Source: Marinobacter xestospongiae
Lineage (GTDB): Bacteria; Pseudomonadota; Gammaproteobacteria; Pseudomonadales; Oleiphilaceae
Direction: 5' to 3'
DNA: 64,000 nucleotides
Assembly: GCF_023156385.1 (NCBI RefSeq)
Contig: NZ_JAKZAK010000001.1
Coordinates: 186,001 to 250,000 of the forward strand
Shown here in pieces: positions 52,867-60,975 of this stretch (position 1 is its first letter; each line of letters opens with the position of its first letter). The position numbers and the translations under genes are program-made. The notes beneath the pieces were generated by a model. The model worked only from the letters and a program-made list of their open reading frames with translations. It ran no database searches and was not told the DNA's origin.

Positions 52867-53157
52867 ATGGGTGCGGCTACGAAGTTTTTGATCTTATACC
52901 TAATTCCAGTGATTTCCTTGGCTGTTACGTTTGTTGCGTATCTATTTGTTTATGGAGAGAGTGTTGATCATCTTCTAATAGATTTTTCCTTGGTCTTGGT
53001 TATGTCAGGTTTTCTGATTTCATCGATTCTCAGTTTTAAGCTGATTTTTCAGTTTTTAGGTGACAACATAAATTACTTGGGTATAACGTTTGCTGTGGTC
53101 GGGTGGCTGGTAGGTTCGATTCCAATAAGTTTATATGCGGTTTTTCTTGTACAGTGA
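52867..53157 (+). CDS. cassette-borne membrane protein
   Basis: This predicts 96 residues from the ATG at 52867, which has AGAGG 5 bp upstream; ATGs at 52834 and 52843 and a TTG at 52825 are alternatives in frame. Three membrane helices are visible (FLILYLIPVISLAVTFVAYL, FSLVLVMSGFLISSILSF, ITFAVVGWLVGSIPISLYAV). AT-rich. Function unknown. Confidence 0.55.
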   Translation: MGAATKFLILYLIPVISLAVTFVAYLFVYGESVDHLLIDFSLVLVMSGFLISSILSFKLIFQFLGDNINYLGITFAVVGWLVGSIPISLYAVFLVQ

Positions 53158-53187
53158 CTGCAACCAACAACGCACACATAACGCGGT

Positions 53188-53194
53188 GTTACGT
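53188..53194 (+). other. core site GTTACGT starting the DUF2750 cassette
   Basis: The exact complement ACGTAAC occurs at 53558-53564, right after the DUF2750 gene. The preceding 53158-53187 (CAACCAACAACGC and ATAACGCGG) may be the rest of an attC for the upstream cassette. Confidence 0.55.
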
Positions 53195-53224
53195 TTCGTC
53201 GTCGACAATGTATAGAGTATTTTA

Positions 53225-53563
53225 ATGAATATAGAAATAATCGGTGATCGCGAGTTTATCAGCTCTGTTCAGGAGCAAGGCGGTGTTTGGGTGCTAATGG
53301 CTGGCCAAGCGCTTTATGCCTTACAGGCGGATGGTGGCAGGGCTCTTCCTGTTTGGTCATCCGCAGAAAAAGCAGGAGCGTTCGCTGAGAAATTGAGCCA
53401 AAAAGGACTGTCCCCGGTGTTCGTACCGATGAGCAATTTCCTGGGTGCTGCCTGGTTGGGTTCGTCGAGCCTCCAGATCGTTGATGTTTTGGCTTCGCCT
53501 CGCTACGGCCAGGAATCTCTCACCTACACAGCAGAGGACCTCCGTGCCAGACTCAAAACGTAA
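53225..53563 (+). CDS. DUF2750-like protein
   Basis: This predicts 112 residues, soluble, more GC-rich than its neighbours. VWVLMAGQALYALQADGGRALPVW with SSAEKAGAFAEKL and FVPMSNFLGAAWLG is the DUF2750 pattern of small cytoplasmic proteins found widely in proteobacteria, often in mobile regions. Its biochemical role is unknown. It is flanked by the complementary words GTTACGT and ACGTAAC, so it is a single-gene cassette. No clear ribosome-binding site precedes the ATG. Confidence 0.7.
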   Translation: MNIEIIGDREFISSVQEQGGVWVLMAGQALYALQADGGRALPVWSSAEKAGAFAEKLSQKGLSPVFVPMSNFLGAAWLGSSSLQIVDVLASPRYGQESLTYTAEDLRARLKT

Positions 53564-53650
53564 CAGTGCGCGGCCTGCGGTCGCCGGACGTCCCTGACGA
53601 GCCTTTGCTGTACCCCGTGCTACAGCGAGAATTCCGAGTCATGGCGCCTG
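53558..53650 (+). other. attC left half at the end of the island
   Basis: ACGTAAC (53558-53564) is followed by AGTGCGCGGCCTGCGGTCGCCGG. No GTT core is found further right, so the array appears to have been cut here. The stretch 53651-53809 has no gene. Confidence 0.5.
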
Positions 53651-53809
53651 ATACTCATCCGATTCAAAATTGGATGGTATGAGAACGAAAGGTCTTGGCC
53701 GCAGTACTGGCTGGCCAGGCTGTGATGCCTGAAAATCTGCGATGACGCGTAACCGCGAAAACTGGCAGGGGCAGCTAACGTTTCATCGATGACTGGGTTC
53801 GTCAACGGG

Positions 53810-53837
53810 AAGAGGCCGGTCAAGTGACCGGCCTCTT
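53810..53837. terminator. bidirectional-type hairpin at the island/backbone boundary
   Basis: A 13-bp arm beginning AAGAGGCCGGTCA pairs perfectly with its complement ending at 53837, with only AG between the arms. It lies 25 bp beyond the stop of the minus-strand lipoprotein gene. T-tracts are weak on both strands. Confidence 0.6.
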
Positions 53838-53861
53838 CTGTCTGGCTTTTACGACGGCCAG

Positions 53862-55517
53862 TTAGCGGGCGTAGGATTTGATCGGTTGTTTGGTTTGAGT
53901 ATTTTGATGGCTTGGGAGGCCCAGAAAGCCCACATTGTTATTCCACTCCTGGACAACCTGGGTCGTGACTGACCCATCGGTGTCGACCACGAAGTTCACC
54001 ACATGCCACCAATCACCCTCAGAGCCCTGGGCATTTGCCGGTGAAAACACCTGGGTTTCACCATCTATAGACAGCTCTACCCTGGCCGGCGAGTCAGAGA
54101 TCGTTCCTGAGCCGGCGTAACGCTTGACCATATATCGGTAGGTGCCCGGGTATGGGAACCGCGAGACCGTAGTAACTTCAGGGCCAAAACTGCGGGTGTC
54201 GTCAACATCCAGGTTGATTGTTGCATCGTCATAGATTTCGGTCTTGTTGGCGAAATAGAGGTGGAACTCTTCGCTGCCGTCGGCATTCGCCGGGCCGTAA
54301 AGGTGACTGTCCAGGTCAGATGGATTCTGCCCCCAGGTCAAAGTCAGAGCAACGGAGGCCTGGAACAGAACCAGGTCTTCGGACAGTGTGGTATCACTGT
54401 TGCCGACGGTGATCTCACGGGTATTCGACAGGGTAAGACGGGTTGCTGAGATCAGCAGTTCGGAATCGGGACGAACCTGAAGGGAAAAGGTTCCGTCAGC
54501 GGCGGTACGGGTTGAGGAGCCACCAATGTAGTCCTGGCCCTGGGAACGGACAATGGCGTCGGCAATCGGGTTGCCTGCCTCGTCTACCACGCGACCAGAG
54601 ATGGTGATGGCGTCGTAGAGGACATCCGCATTCCAGCTGGTGAAGTGGTTGACGGTGCCTTCATAGAACCATTCGCCGTTTTGTTCCACCTTCTGGGCGC
54701 TGCCTTCTTCACGCCAGATAGTGTCCTGTTGATCAAAATAGAACAGCGGAATGTTCCAGGGAGATTGGGACGGTGAGCGGGCATCCGCGATGGGAATGCG
54801 GATTGTGGCAGATCGACCTTCGGCCAGTTGCAGGTTGTCGCCGGCTTCACCGTGGAAGGTGGCTGTGATCGCGCCCCAGGATTCCATCAGCCCTTCTTCA
54901 CCATCTGCTCCGATGGCTTCGTAGCCACCAGGCATGCGGCTGGGATCGCCCGATGGATCAATCACGGTAAGGTGAGCGGTGACATTGCCGCTGTATGGAT
55001 TGCCGTCGGAATCAACAAAGCTGTTGGCGTCCAGCTCGACCAGGTCAACGCCATCGACACTCAGGGCGACCGCCTGACCGGCATTGAAAGTGTCCATGAC
55101 ATCAGCAGGCAGCAGTGACAGTTCGAGATTTTCATTGTTCCAGCTGAGGTGTTCGCCGGCAATGACGGAGGTATCCCCGAAACCGTTGGCCGACGCGTTG
55201 ACTGCGATACGCTCCAGCTCTCCGGGGGCATTGAAGGCAAAGCGACCATTGGCGTCGGTGGTAACGGTTTCCAGTGCGCCGCGACCTGCGGTCGTAGCTG
55301 TGACGGCGGCATTGGGTACGGGATCGCCGGTGTAGTAATTACGAACCACTCCGGAGAGGCTCTGATTCTCTGGGTTGCCGGTATCGGGTCCACCGGTCGG
55401 TGAGTCATCGGAAGAACCGCCGCATCCGCTCAACCCGAGGATTGCGAGGGTGCTGAATGACAACGTTCGGAACGTGGCTGCGCGAACACGCGGGGCAGAT
55501 GGGTACTTCGAAAGCAC
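53862..55517 (-). CDS. large lipoprotein with carboxypeptidase-regulatory-like domains
   Basis: This predicts 551 residues from GTG 55517, which has AAGGAGG at good distance; the longer frame upstream has no homology. Lipobox LGLSGC gives the lipidated Cys near residue 30. Two carboxypeptidase-regulatory-like beta domains follow (SGVVRNYYTGDPVPNAAVTA at about 50-130, and ISGRVVDEAGNPIADAIVRS at about 325-400). A C-terminal YfaP/DUF2135-like region has LTWGQNPSDLDSHLYGP (about 415-431). Such proteins are surface or periplasmic and may bind carbohydrate. It is the first backbone gene right of the cassette island. Confidence 0.75.
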   Translation of the reverse strand: MLSKYPSAPRVRAATFRTLSFSTLAILGLSGCGGSSDDSPTGGPDTGNPENQSLSGVVRNYYTGDPVPNAAVTATTAGRGALETVTTDANGRFAFNAPGELERIAVNASANGFGDTSVIAGEHLSWNNENLELSLLPADVMDTFNAGQAVALSVDGVDLVELDANSFVDSDGNPYSGNVTAHLTVIDPSGDPSRMPGGYEAIGADGEEGLMESWGAITATFHGEAGDNLQLAEGRSATIRIPIADARSPSQSPWNIPLFYFDQQDTIWREEGSAQKVEQNGEWFYEGTVNHFTSWNADVLYDAITISGRVVDEAGNPIADAIVRSQGQDYIGGSSTRTAADGTFSLQVRPDSELLISATRLTLSNTREITVGNSDTTLSEDLVLFQASVALTLTWGQNPSDLDSHLYGPANADGSEEFHLYFANKTEIYDDATINLDVDDTRSFGPEVTTVSRFPYPGTYRYMVKRYAGSGTISDSPARVELSIDGETQVFSPANAQGSEGDWWHVVNFVVDTDGSVTTQVVQEWNNNVGFLGLPSHQNTQTKQPIKSYAR

Positions 55518-55685
55518 AGTTAGCCTCCTTGGCTTTTGGATAATCCTGACGACTCCGGGTGAATCGTTTTCGCCCCTGCGATGGGATTGCAGAGGCGGTC
55601 TGAGTGACAACAAAGACGACAGATTGTATCGGCGAGATTTGAGAATTGCCAGCCTGGCCTGTTCGGCTTTTGGTCTGATGCCCGA

Positions 55686-56498
55686 TCAGTCCGGCAATGC
55701 CTCCAGATGCTCTTCTATCAGCGCCACAAACCGCTCCGGCGCCTCCACGGGCAGCATGTGGTTGGCGTCTGCCAGTATCACTTCGCGGCTGCGGGGCAGG
55801 TGGCTTCGGGCGGCGTTGCAGACCACGCGGAACAGTGGCCGGGTGTTTTCGCCACGGGCGATGGTGGTGGGGATGTTCAGGCCGGCCAGGGTTTCTGCGG
55901 TGAGGTTCGGGGTCTCGTTCTGGTGCAGCTGCAGGTCCAGGCTGCCGGCGTTGTCCAGCTGTTGCTGGCGAACGGCGTCCGGCTGGCGGTCGAAATAGCC
56001 CGGAGCCCCGCCGGAGCCGTCGATCAGCTGACGCACGGCCTCGGGCCATTGGGCCTCTGCCGCCAGCGGAAACACCGGTTCGAACATAGCCTGGGCATCG
56101 GCACCGAACTCCGCCATGGCCTCGTCTGCGAGATAGCCCGGAAAGCCGGGGTCACACAGGCACAGGCTGGCAAAACGCTGCGGTGCCAGGGTGGCGGCAT
56201 TGAGGGCGACGTCGGCGCCGTAGGACCAGGCCACCAGGTGGACCCGCTCCAGCGCAAGATGATCCAGCAGGGTCAGCAGGTCCCGGGCATGGGTGTTGAG
56301 ACCGAATGAACCTGGCGCCGGCTGGGTTTCGCCGAAGTGGCGCAGGCAGGGCACGATGACGTCGTAAGACTTGGCCAGCGACGCCTGGTGAGGCGCCCAC
56401 AGGCGTGGATCGGCCAGCGCACCGTGCAGCAGGATCAGGGCATCGCCCTGTCCCTGGCGCTGGTAGGGCATGAGAAATTCGGAGTTGGACTTGGTCAT
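55686..56498 (-). CDS. alpha/beta-fold hydrolase
   Basis: This predicts 270 residues from the ATG at 56498; an ATG at 56594 is possible but adds unrelated residues. The oxyanion-hole region is ALILLHGALADPRLW. The nucleophile elbow is VAWSYGADVAL with a catalytic Ser. The acid lies near TTIARGEN and the His in ADANHMLPVEAPERF. This is a typical single-domain cytoplasmic esterase/lactonase-type hydrolase with unknown substrate. It stands alone, between the lipoprotein and a palindromic repeat element. Confidence 0.8.
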   Translation of the reverse strand: MTKSNSEFLMPYQRQGQGDALILLHGALADPRLWAPHQASLAKSYDVIVPCLRHFGETQPAPGSFGLNTHARDLLTLLDHLALERVHLVAWSYGADVALNAATLAPQRFASLCLCDPGFPGYLADEAMAEFGADAQAMFEPVFPLAAEAQWPEAVRQLIDGSGGAPGYFDRQPDAVRQQQLDNAGSLDLQLHQNETPNLTAETLAGLNIPTTIARGENTRPLFRVVCNAARSHLPRSREVILADANHMLPVEAPERFVALIEEHLEALPD

Positions 56499-56645
56499 GT
56501 TGAAGGCCTGCGAACTGGACGGTTGGTTGTCGTGGTGAATCAGTGAATCTGTCCGTCGCAGCAGTATCGCCTGTCGGTTCGGGTTGCTCAACATGCTGAA
56601 TTGTCGAGGATAATCTGGTGAACGCGGGTGATAGAGGATAAAAAA

Positions 56646-56871
56646 GCCGGCCTCAGTGTCCCGTCCGGTGAATTCGCTGATCTACTGCGTCGCTCTGGGG
56701 CTCTTGGCCAAGGCGCCAGTGCGCAGGTGTGGTGGTTCCACATCAAGCGCTGGCAACACCGGCCAAGAGCCCCAGAACGGCGCCCTTTGGGAGCCACTGA
56801 AAATGTTGATAGACGCGTTTTCAGTGGCTCAGTTGATTAGCGAATTCACCGGACGGGACACCAGGGCCGGC
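56646..56871. repeat. 226-bp nested palindromic element
   Basis: The outer arms 56646-56678 and 56839-56871 are complementary over 33 bp with three mismatches, and perfectly over the inner 23 bp (56656-56678 with 56839-56861). Inside lie two further perfect hairpins: 56694-56709 with 56761-56776 (16 bp, TCTGGGGCTCTTGGCC), and 56791-56803 with 56818-56830 (13 bp, GAGCCACTGAAAA). No credible gene is present. It fills the space between the hydrolase and narK2. It could be a non-autonomous mobile element or a structured RNA. Confidence 0.85.
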
Positions 56872-56899
56872 AAAGCACAGTAAGTCGAGGTCGATGAGT

Positions 56900-58504
56900 T
56901 CAGGGGTTGCGGAATTCGGCCTTGGGGCCCAGGTAGTACCACCAGTTCAGCACCAGGCAGCCGGCGTAGAACAGGGCGAAGCCGTACAGTGCCATTTCCG
57001 GGGTGGCCGCCTTGATCTGCTCGCCGAACACCTGGGGGATGACAAAGGCGCCGTAGGCCGCCACTGCGGAGGTCCAGCCCAGGGCCGGGCCGGCCTGTTC
57101 CTTGTCGAACACCATGGCGATGGTGCGGAAGGTGGAGCCATTGCCAATGCCGGTGGCTGCGAACAGCACCAGGAAGAGCAGCAGGAAGGGCATGAAGAAT
57201 TCCTGCGGGGTGGCGGAGCTGTACGCCAGCTTCAGGTAGTAGGCGACCCCGAGTGAGCTGGCGATCATCACGATGGCGACAATACCGGTGACCAGGGCGC
57301 CGCCGACCTTATCGGCAATCCAGCCGCCGACCGGGCGAATCAGCGCGCCAATGAACGGGCCCATCCAGGCGTACATCAGCGCGGACGGGCCGTCCGGGTT
57401 GACGATGTCGTGGGTCATGGCGCCGTCCACCATCACGTGCTGATAGCCGAACACCACCTTGATCGCCAGGGCAAAGCCCGCTGAAAAGCCGATGAAGCTG
57501 CCAAAGGTCATGGTGTAGATCACGCTCATGATCCAGGTGTGCTTATTGGAGAAGATCCGGAACTGGCGCTGCAGGTTGGGTTTGATCTCGCCCGGAATCA
57601 GCTTCAGCAGCAACACCGTGCCCAGCAGGATGCCGCCAATCACCGGCCATTTCGCCCAGTCCGGTGCGCCCAGCCCGACCGGCTGCGGCAGGATGATGTA
57701 GAGCCCTGCGGCGGCGGTCAGAAAGCCCACCGCCAACATGCCGCCAATCTTGCCGAAAGCGCCGGCCGGGCTGCCAATGTTGGGAGACACCGCCTCGGTA
57801 CGGATGTTGTTCATGCCGAACCAGCCCGCCAGAGCCAGTGGAATCAGCAGCAGCAGCCAGACAAAGCCGGCGTTGTGAATCCAGGTTTCGCTGCCGGCGG
57901 GGATCTTGCCGATCAGGGTGCCGGAGGTGTTCTCCAGGATCATTGGCTCGCCGCCGAAGACGCCGAAGGTCATCACCAGGGGCACCAGAATCTGCATGGT
58001 GGTGACCCCGGCATTGCCCAGACCGGCGTTCAGCCCCAGGGCGAGGCCCTGCTGACGCTTGGGAAAGAAAAAGCTGATGTTGGACATCGATGAGGCGAAG
58101 TTGCCGCCGCCGATACCCGACAGAAACGCCAGCAACTGGAACACCCACAGCGGTGTGTCGATGCTTTGCAGCGCGAAGCCGGTGCCGATGGCCGGGATCA
58201 TCAGCAGCGCGGTGGTGAAGAAGATGGTGTTACGACCACCGGCAATGCGGATAAAGAAACTGCTCGGAATCCGCAGGGTGGCGCCGGTCAGGCCGGCGAT
58301 GGCCGTGAGGGTGAACAGCTCCGCCTTGGGAATGGGAAAGCCCAGGTTGAGCATCTGTACGCTGATGATGCCCCAGTACAGCCACACGGCAAAGCCGCAC
58401 AGCAGGCTGGGAATGGATATCCAGAGGTTGCGGTTGGCAACCTGCTTGCCGGTGGTCTGCCAGAACTGGTCGTTCTCGACATCCCAGGTTTTCAGGTCGG
58501 TCAT
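56900..58504 (-). CDS. narK2: nitrate/nitrite antiporter, NarK2 type
   Basis: This predicts 534 residues and 12 membrane helices. Both nitrate signatures of the NNP family are readable: GIGGGNFASSMSNISFFFP (about 138-156) and, later, FAATGIGNGSTFRTIAMVF. Helix 2 carries the substrate-binding Arg in GATLRIPSSFF. It is of the type II class, which exchanges nitrate for nitrite at the inner membrane and so removes the toxic product. It follows narK1 by 15 bp and is co-transcribed with it, matching the NarK1-NarK2 pairing (sometimes fused) of other denitrifiers. Confidence 0.93.
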   Translation of the reverse strand: MTDLKTWDVENDQFWQTTGKQVANRNLWISIPSLLCGFAVWLYWGIISVQMLNLGFPIPKAELFTLTAIAGLTGATLRIPSSFFIRIAGGRNTIFFTTALLMIPAIGTGFALQSIDTPLWVFQLLAFLSGIGGGNFASSMSNISFFFPKRQQGLALGLNAGLGNAGVTTMQILVPLVMTFGVFGGEPMILENTSGTLIGKIPAGSETWIHNAGFVWLLLLIPLALAGWFGMNNIRTEAVSPNIGSPAGAFGKIGGMLAVGFLTAAAGLYIILPQPVGLGAPDWAKWPVIGGILLGTVLLLKLIPGEIKPNLQRQFRIFSNKHTWIMSVIYTMTFGSFIGFSAGFALAIKVVFGYQHVMVDGAMTHDIVNPDGPSALMYAWMGPFIGALIRPVGGWIADKVGGALVTGIVAIVMIASSLGVAYYLKLAYSSATPQEFFMPFLLLFLVLFAATGIGNGSTFRTIAMVFDKEQAGPALGWTSAVAAYGAFVIPQVFGEQIKAATPEMALYGFALFYAGCLVLNWWYYLGPKAEFRNP

Positions 58505-58519
58505 GGTCGGGTCCCCGCG

Positions 58520-59914
58520 TTAATTGGCATGGGCTGGTGAGTCGGTCGCTTCCGGATGGCTCCGGTGGCGCTTGGAAGGTGCGTTGGTATCGGTTTCGCG
58601 GCCGTAGTCCGGCTGAATCTCCGGCAGGTAGCGGGCCTGGTCGCCCTCCCGCAGTTCCGGGTGACGGCGGTTCTCCATGCGTACGATGGCACCGTGCATC
58701 CACAGGAAAGACACCAGCACGATGGCGAACAGCAGCATGAAACAGCTGGTCCAGACGCCAATCAGGTCGTTCATGGCGCCGAAGGTGATAGGCAGCACAA
58801 AGCCGCCAAGGCCGCCGATCATGCCCACCAGACCACCGACGGAACCGACGTGATCCGGGTAGTAAACCGGGATGTGCTTGTACACCGCGGCCTTGCCCAG
58901 AGACATCATGAACCCGAGGGTGACGGTGAGCATGACGAACAGGTAGACCGGAACCACGATGGCGAACTCGATCGGGCCCTCAATGCCCCGGACCACGTAG
59001 CTGGTTTCCGGATAGCTGAGGATGAACAGGCAAATCAGTGACACGCCGTAGGTCCAGTACATCACCCGGCGGGCACCGAAACGGTCAGATAACCAGCCGC
59101 CGAAGGCCCGGAACACGGAGGCCGGGGCGGTGTACAGTGCCGCCAGCATGCCGGCCTGCTCCAGGGTCATGTCGTAGGCGCCAACGTAGTAGCGCGGCAG
59201 CCAGGAGGCCAGGGCAACGAAGGCGCCAAACACGAAGAAGTAGTACAGCGAGAAGCGCCAGACCTGCAGGTTTTTGAGTGGCGCCAGCTGCTGTTTCAAT
59301 GGCACCGCACCGCTGCCGCTCTGCTGTTCCCGCGCCCGGCGGGGGTCGTTTTCGGTAAGCAGCCAGAACAGCACGGCAATGGCCACCAGCACGCCAGCGT
59401 AGATCTGCGCGGTGCTCTCCCAGCCAAACGCCACCACCAGGAATGGCGCGGCGAAGTTGGTTACCGCAGCGCCGACGTTACCGGCGCCGAATACGCCCAG
59501 TGCGGTGCCCTGGTGCCCTTTGTCATACCACTCCGAGATATAGGCCACACCGACGATGAACGAACCCCCGGCCAGCCCGACCCCCAGCGCCGCGAGCAGG
59601 AACAGCTCGTAGGTGCGCACGGTGGACAGCAGGTACACCGCCACCGCCGTGGTGAGCATCAGGACCGTGAACACCAGCCGGCCACCCATGCGTTCGGTCC
59701 AGATGCCAAGGAAGATCCGGCTGATTGACCCGGTCAGGATTGGCGTCGCCACCAGCAGCCCGAACTGGGTGTCCGACAGCCCCAGCTCCTGTTTGATCTT
59801 CACGCCGATGATGGAAAAGATCGTCCACACCGCGAAGCAGGTGGTGAACGCCAGGGTGGAGAAAAACAGCGCCTTGTGGGCTTTGGGAGGGTTGTACTCC
59901 TGTTCGCTCAACAT
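58520..59914 (-). CDS. narK1: nitrate/proton symporter, NarK1 type
   Basis: This predicts 464 residues from the ATG at 59914 (GAGG 8 bp upstream); the frame before it has no membrane character. Twelve helices; LVATPILTGSISRIFLGIWTERMG holds the conserved Arg, and the first nitrate signature is GLAGGSFIVGVAYISEWY. Type I NarK brings nitrate in with protons to start respiration before nitrite has built up. It heads the narK1-narK2 unit. An FNR-type box lies 66 bp upstream and NarL-like elements beyond it. Confidence 0.92.
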   Translation of the reverse strand: MLSEQEYNPPKAHKALFFSTLAFTTCFAVWTIFSIIGVKIKQELGLSDTQFGLLVATPILTGSISRIFLGIWTERMGGRLVFTVLMLTTAVAVYLLSTVRTYELFLLAALGVGLAGGSFIVGVAYISEWYDKGHQGTALGVFGAGNVGAAVTNFAAPFLVVAFGWESTAQIYAGVLVAIAVLFWLLTENDPRRAREQQSGSGAVPLKQQLAPLKNLQVWRFSLYYFFVFGAFVALASWLPRYYVGAYDMTLEQAGMLAALYTAPASVFRAFGGWLSDRFGARRVMYWTYGVSLICLFILSYPETSYVVRGIEGPIEFAIVVPVYLFVMLTVTLGFMMSLGKAAVYKHIPVYYPDHVGSVGGLVGMIGGLGGFVLPITFGAMNDLIGVWTSCFMLLFAIVLVSFLWMHGAIVRMENRRHPELREGDQARYLPEIQPDYGRETDTNAPSKRHRSHPEATDSPAHAN

Positions 59915-59979
59915 GGTTGTGCCCTCGTTGGTTTGGTTTGCAACTGGAACGATTACGGCACAGCCCCTTGAGCCCGAAA

Positions 59980-59993
59980 TTGACATACATCAA
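59980..59993. promoter_or_regulatory. ANR/DNR box before narK1
   Basis: TTGACATACATCAA matches the FNR consensus at 9 of 10 positions. Its nearest edge is 65 bp from the narK1 ATG, which lies on the minus strand. Confidence 0.75.
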
Positions 59994-60032
59994 AAACCGC
60001 CGGCACCTACCCCATACGCGCCGGCGGGCTAT

Positions 60033-60108
60033 TACCCCCGATGGATCAGGGGGTAAGGCGGGCGCAAACGGGTTATCCACTTTGCCCCTTGCGAGTACCT
60101 CCAAAGGG
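60033..60108. promoter_or_regulatory. NarL-like elements upstream of narK1
   Basis: TACCCCC (60033-60039) and its inverse GGGGGTA (60049-60055) flank a 9-bp spacer. CTCCAAAGGG (60099-60108) is the complement of the CCCTTTGGAG decamer seen before narK and narG. The 255-bp divergent gap between narK1 and the DGC gene contains no other frame of interest. Confidence 0.5.
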
Positions 60109-60169
60109 GAAGCGATCCCGGCCGTCAGCTTGCCTAGCATGGTGGGGTAGTCATGTTCAGGAGCCAGCG

Positions 60170-60571
60170 ATGACCTCCCGCAAACAACGACCACTGATCT
60201 ATGCCTGCTCCGGTTGCTCGGATGTGGCACAGCTGGCCAACAGCGCCGCCGTGCGACTCGATCATCGGGGAGCGTTCGAGATGTCCTGCATCTCTGGCGT
60301 TGGGGGCAAGGTGCCGGCACTGGTGAAGACCGCCCGCTCCGGTCGGCCGGTGATGGCGGTGGACGGCTGCCCCCTGCACTGTGCCCGGGCCTGTCTGGAA
60401 GGGGTGGGGGTCACGCCTGATGACCATGTTCGGCTCTACGACTTTGGCTTTCGCAAACACTATGGCCGCAGCTATGACGATGACGCGGTTGAAGAGGTTT
60501 GCGACGCCATTCTGGTGCGGCGGGAACGTCTGATTCCGCTGTTGCAACTCGACGCTTCTGGAAGCTGCTGA
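60170..60571 (+). CDS. DGC-domain putative zinc-binding protein
   Basis: This predicts 133 residues from the ATG at 60170 (AGGAG upstream). The DGC family pattern is clear: YACSGCSDVAQLAN, then MSCISGVGGKVPALVKTA, then AVDGCPLHCARACLE. Cysteines C13, C16, C40, C67, C71 and C75 would bind zinc or an iron-sulphur cluster. The family often accompanies anaerobic respiration genes, but its function is unproven. The stop TGA shares its last base with the ATG of the next gene, indicating coupling. It lies between narK1 and nosR. Confidence 0.85.
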   Translation: MTSRKQRPLIYACSGCSDVAQLANSAAVRLDHRGAFEMSCISGVGGKVPALVKTARSGRPVMAVDGCPLHCARACLEGVGVTPDDHVRLYDFGFRKHYGRSYDDDAVEEVCDAILVRRERLIPLLQLDASGSC

Positions 60572-60975
60572 TGGTCCACAACTACCAATCCCTGATCGAA
60601 ACCGCGCTGATCCAGCCGGAGCCCCAGCGCCTGCTGTTCGTGTTCTGCCGTGCCGAACTGCCGGACGACGCCAGTGCCGGTGAGCGGGCGGCGTTCCAGC
60701 GGGGGGAGGGCGGTGCTCTGACGCCGGTGATCTGCGTCGACAAGGCGCCGGCGGAGGTGACCCGCTTCCACGACCTGGAGATGGAATCCCGCCAGACCGG
60801 GCAGGACTGGGATGTGGTGTTTGTCGCCGCGATGTCGGGACGTGCCGGGGTGGCGCCGGCATCGGAAGAAGCCCAGCAACCACTGACCATGATGGTCGAG
60901 TCCATTCGCCTCGGCCACATTGCCAGCTACCTGCCGCTGAATCGCCATGGCCAGGCCATCAGCCTGGATCAGTAG
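60571..60975 (+). CDS. conserved denitrification-linked protein of unknown function
   Basis: This predicts 134 residues from the ATG at 60571 (TGATG overlap with the DGC gene). Features: QPEPQRLLFVFCRAELPDDA near the N-terminus, GEGGALTPVICVDK, SRQTGQDWDVVFVAAMSGRAG, and MMVESIRLGHIASYLPLN. Homologues are, to my recollection, named ribonucleotide reductase subunit alpha in some databases, but nothing here resembles the catalytic barrel or its cysteines, so that name looks wrong. Coupling to the DGC protein suggests a shared role in anaerobic metabolism. Confidence 0.7.
   Translation: MVHNYQSLIETALIQPEPQRLLFVFCRAELPDDASAGERAAFQRGEGGALTPVICVDKAPAEVTRFHDLEMESRQTGQDWDVVFVAAMSGRAGVAPASEEAQQPLTMMVESIRLGHIASYLPLNRHGQAISLDQ

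Larger units (their letters stand above)
44453..53650 (+). mobile_element. integron gene-cassette array lacking an integrase in view
   Basis: Small, mostly AT-rich genes, nearly all on the plus strand, are separated by attC-like sites. The proof is internal: a cassette's leading core and the AAC-box of its terminal attC should be complementary. They are exactly so for GTTAAGT (44453) with ACTTAAC (45381), GTTAGCA (45477) with TGCTAAC (45893), GTTGTGT (50841) with ACACAAC (51790), and GTTACGT (53188) with ACGTAAC (53558). Three more pairs match with one altered base. No integrase gene is in the window, so it is either the distal part of an integron or an orphan array. The part from about 46.4 to 48.6 kb is less cassette-like. 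Ends are approximate. Confidence 0.82.

Noticed and set aside
56628..56883. Open frames of 69-75 codons within the palindromic element
   Set aside because: They occur in several frames on both strands simply because the element is an inverted repeat; no gene features.
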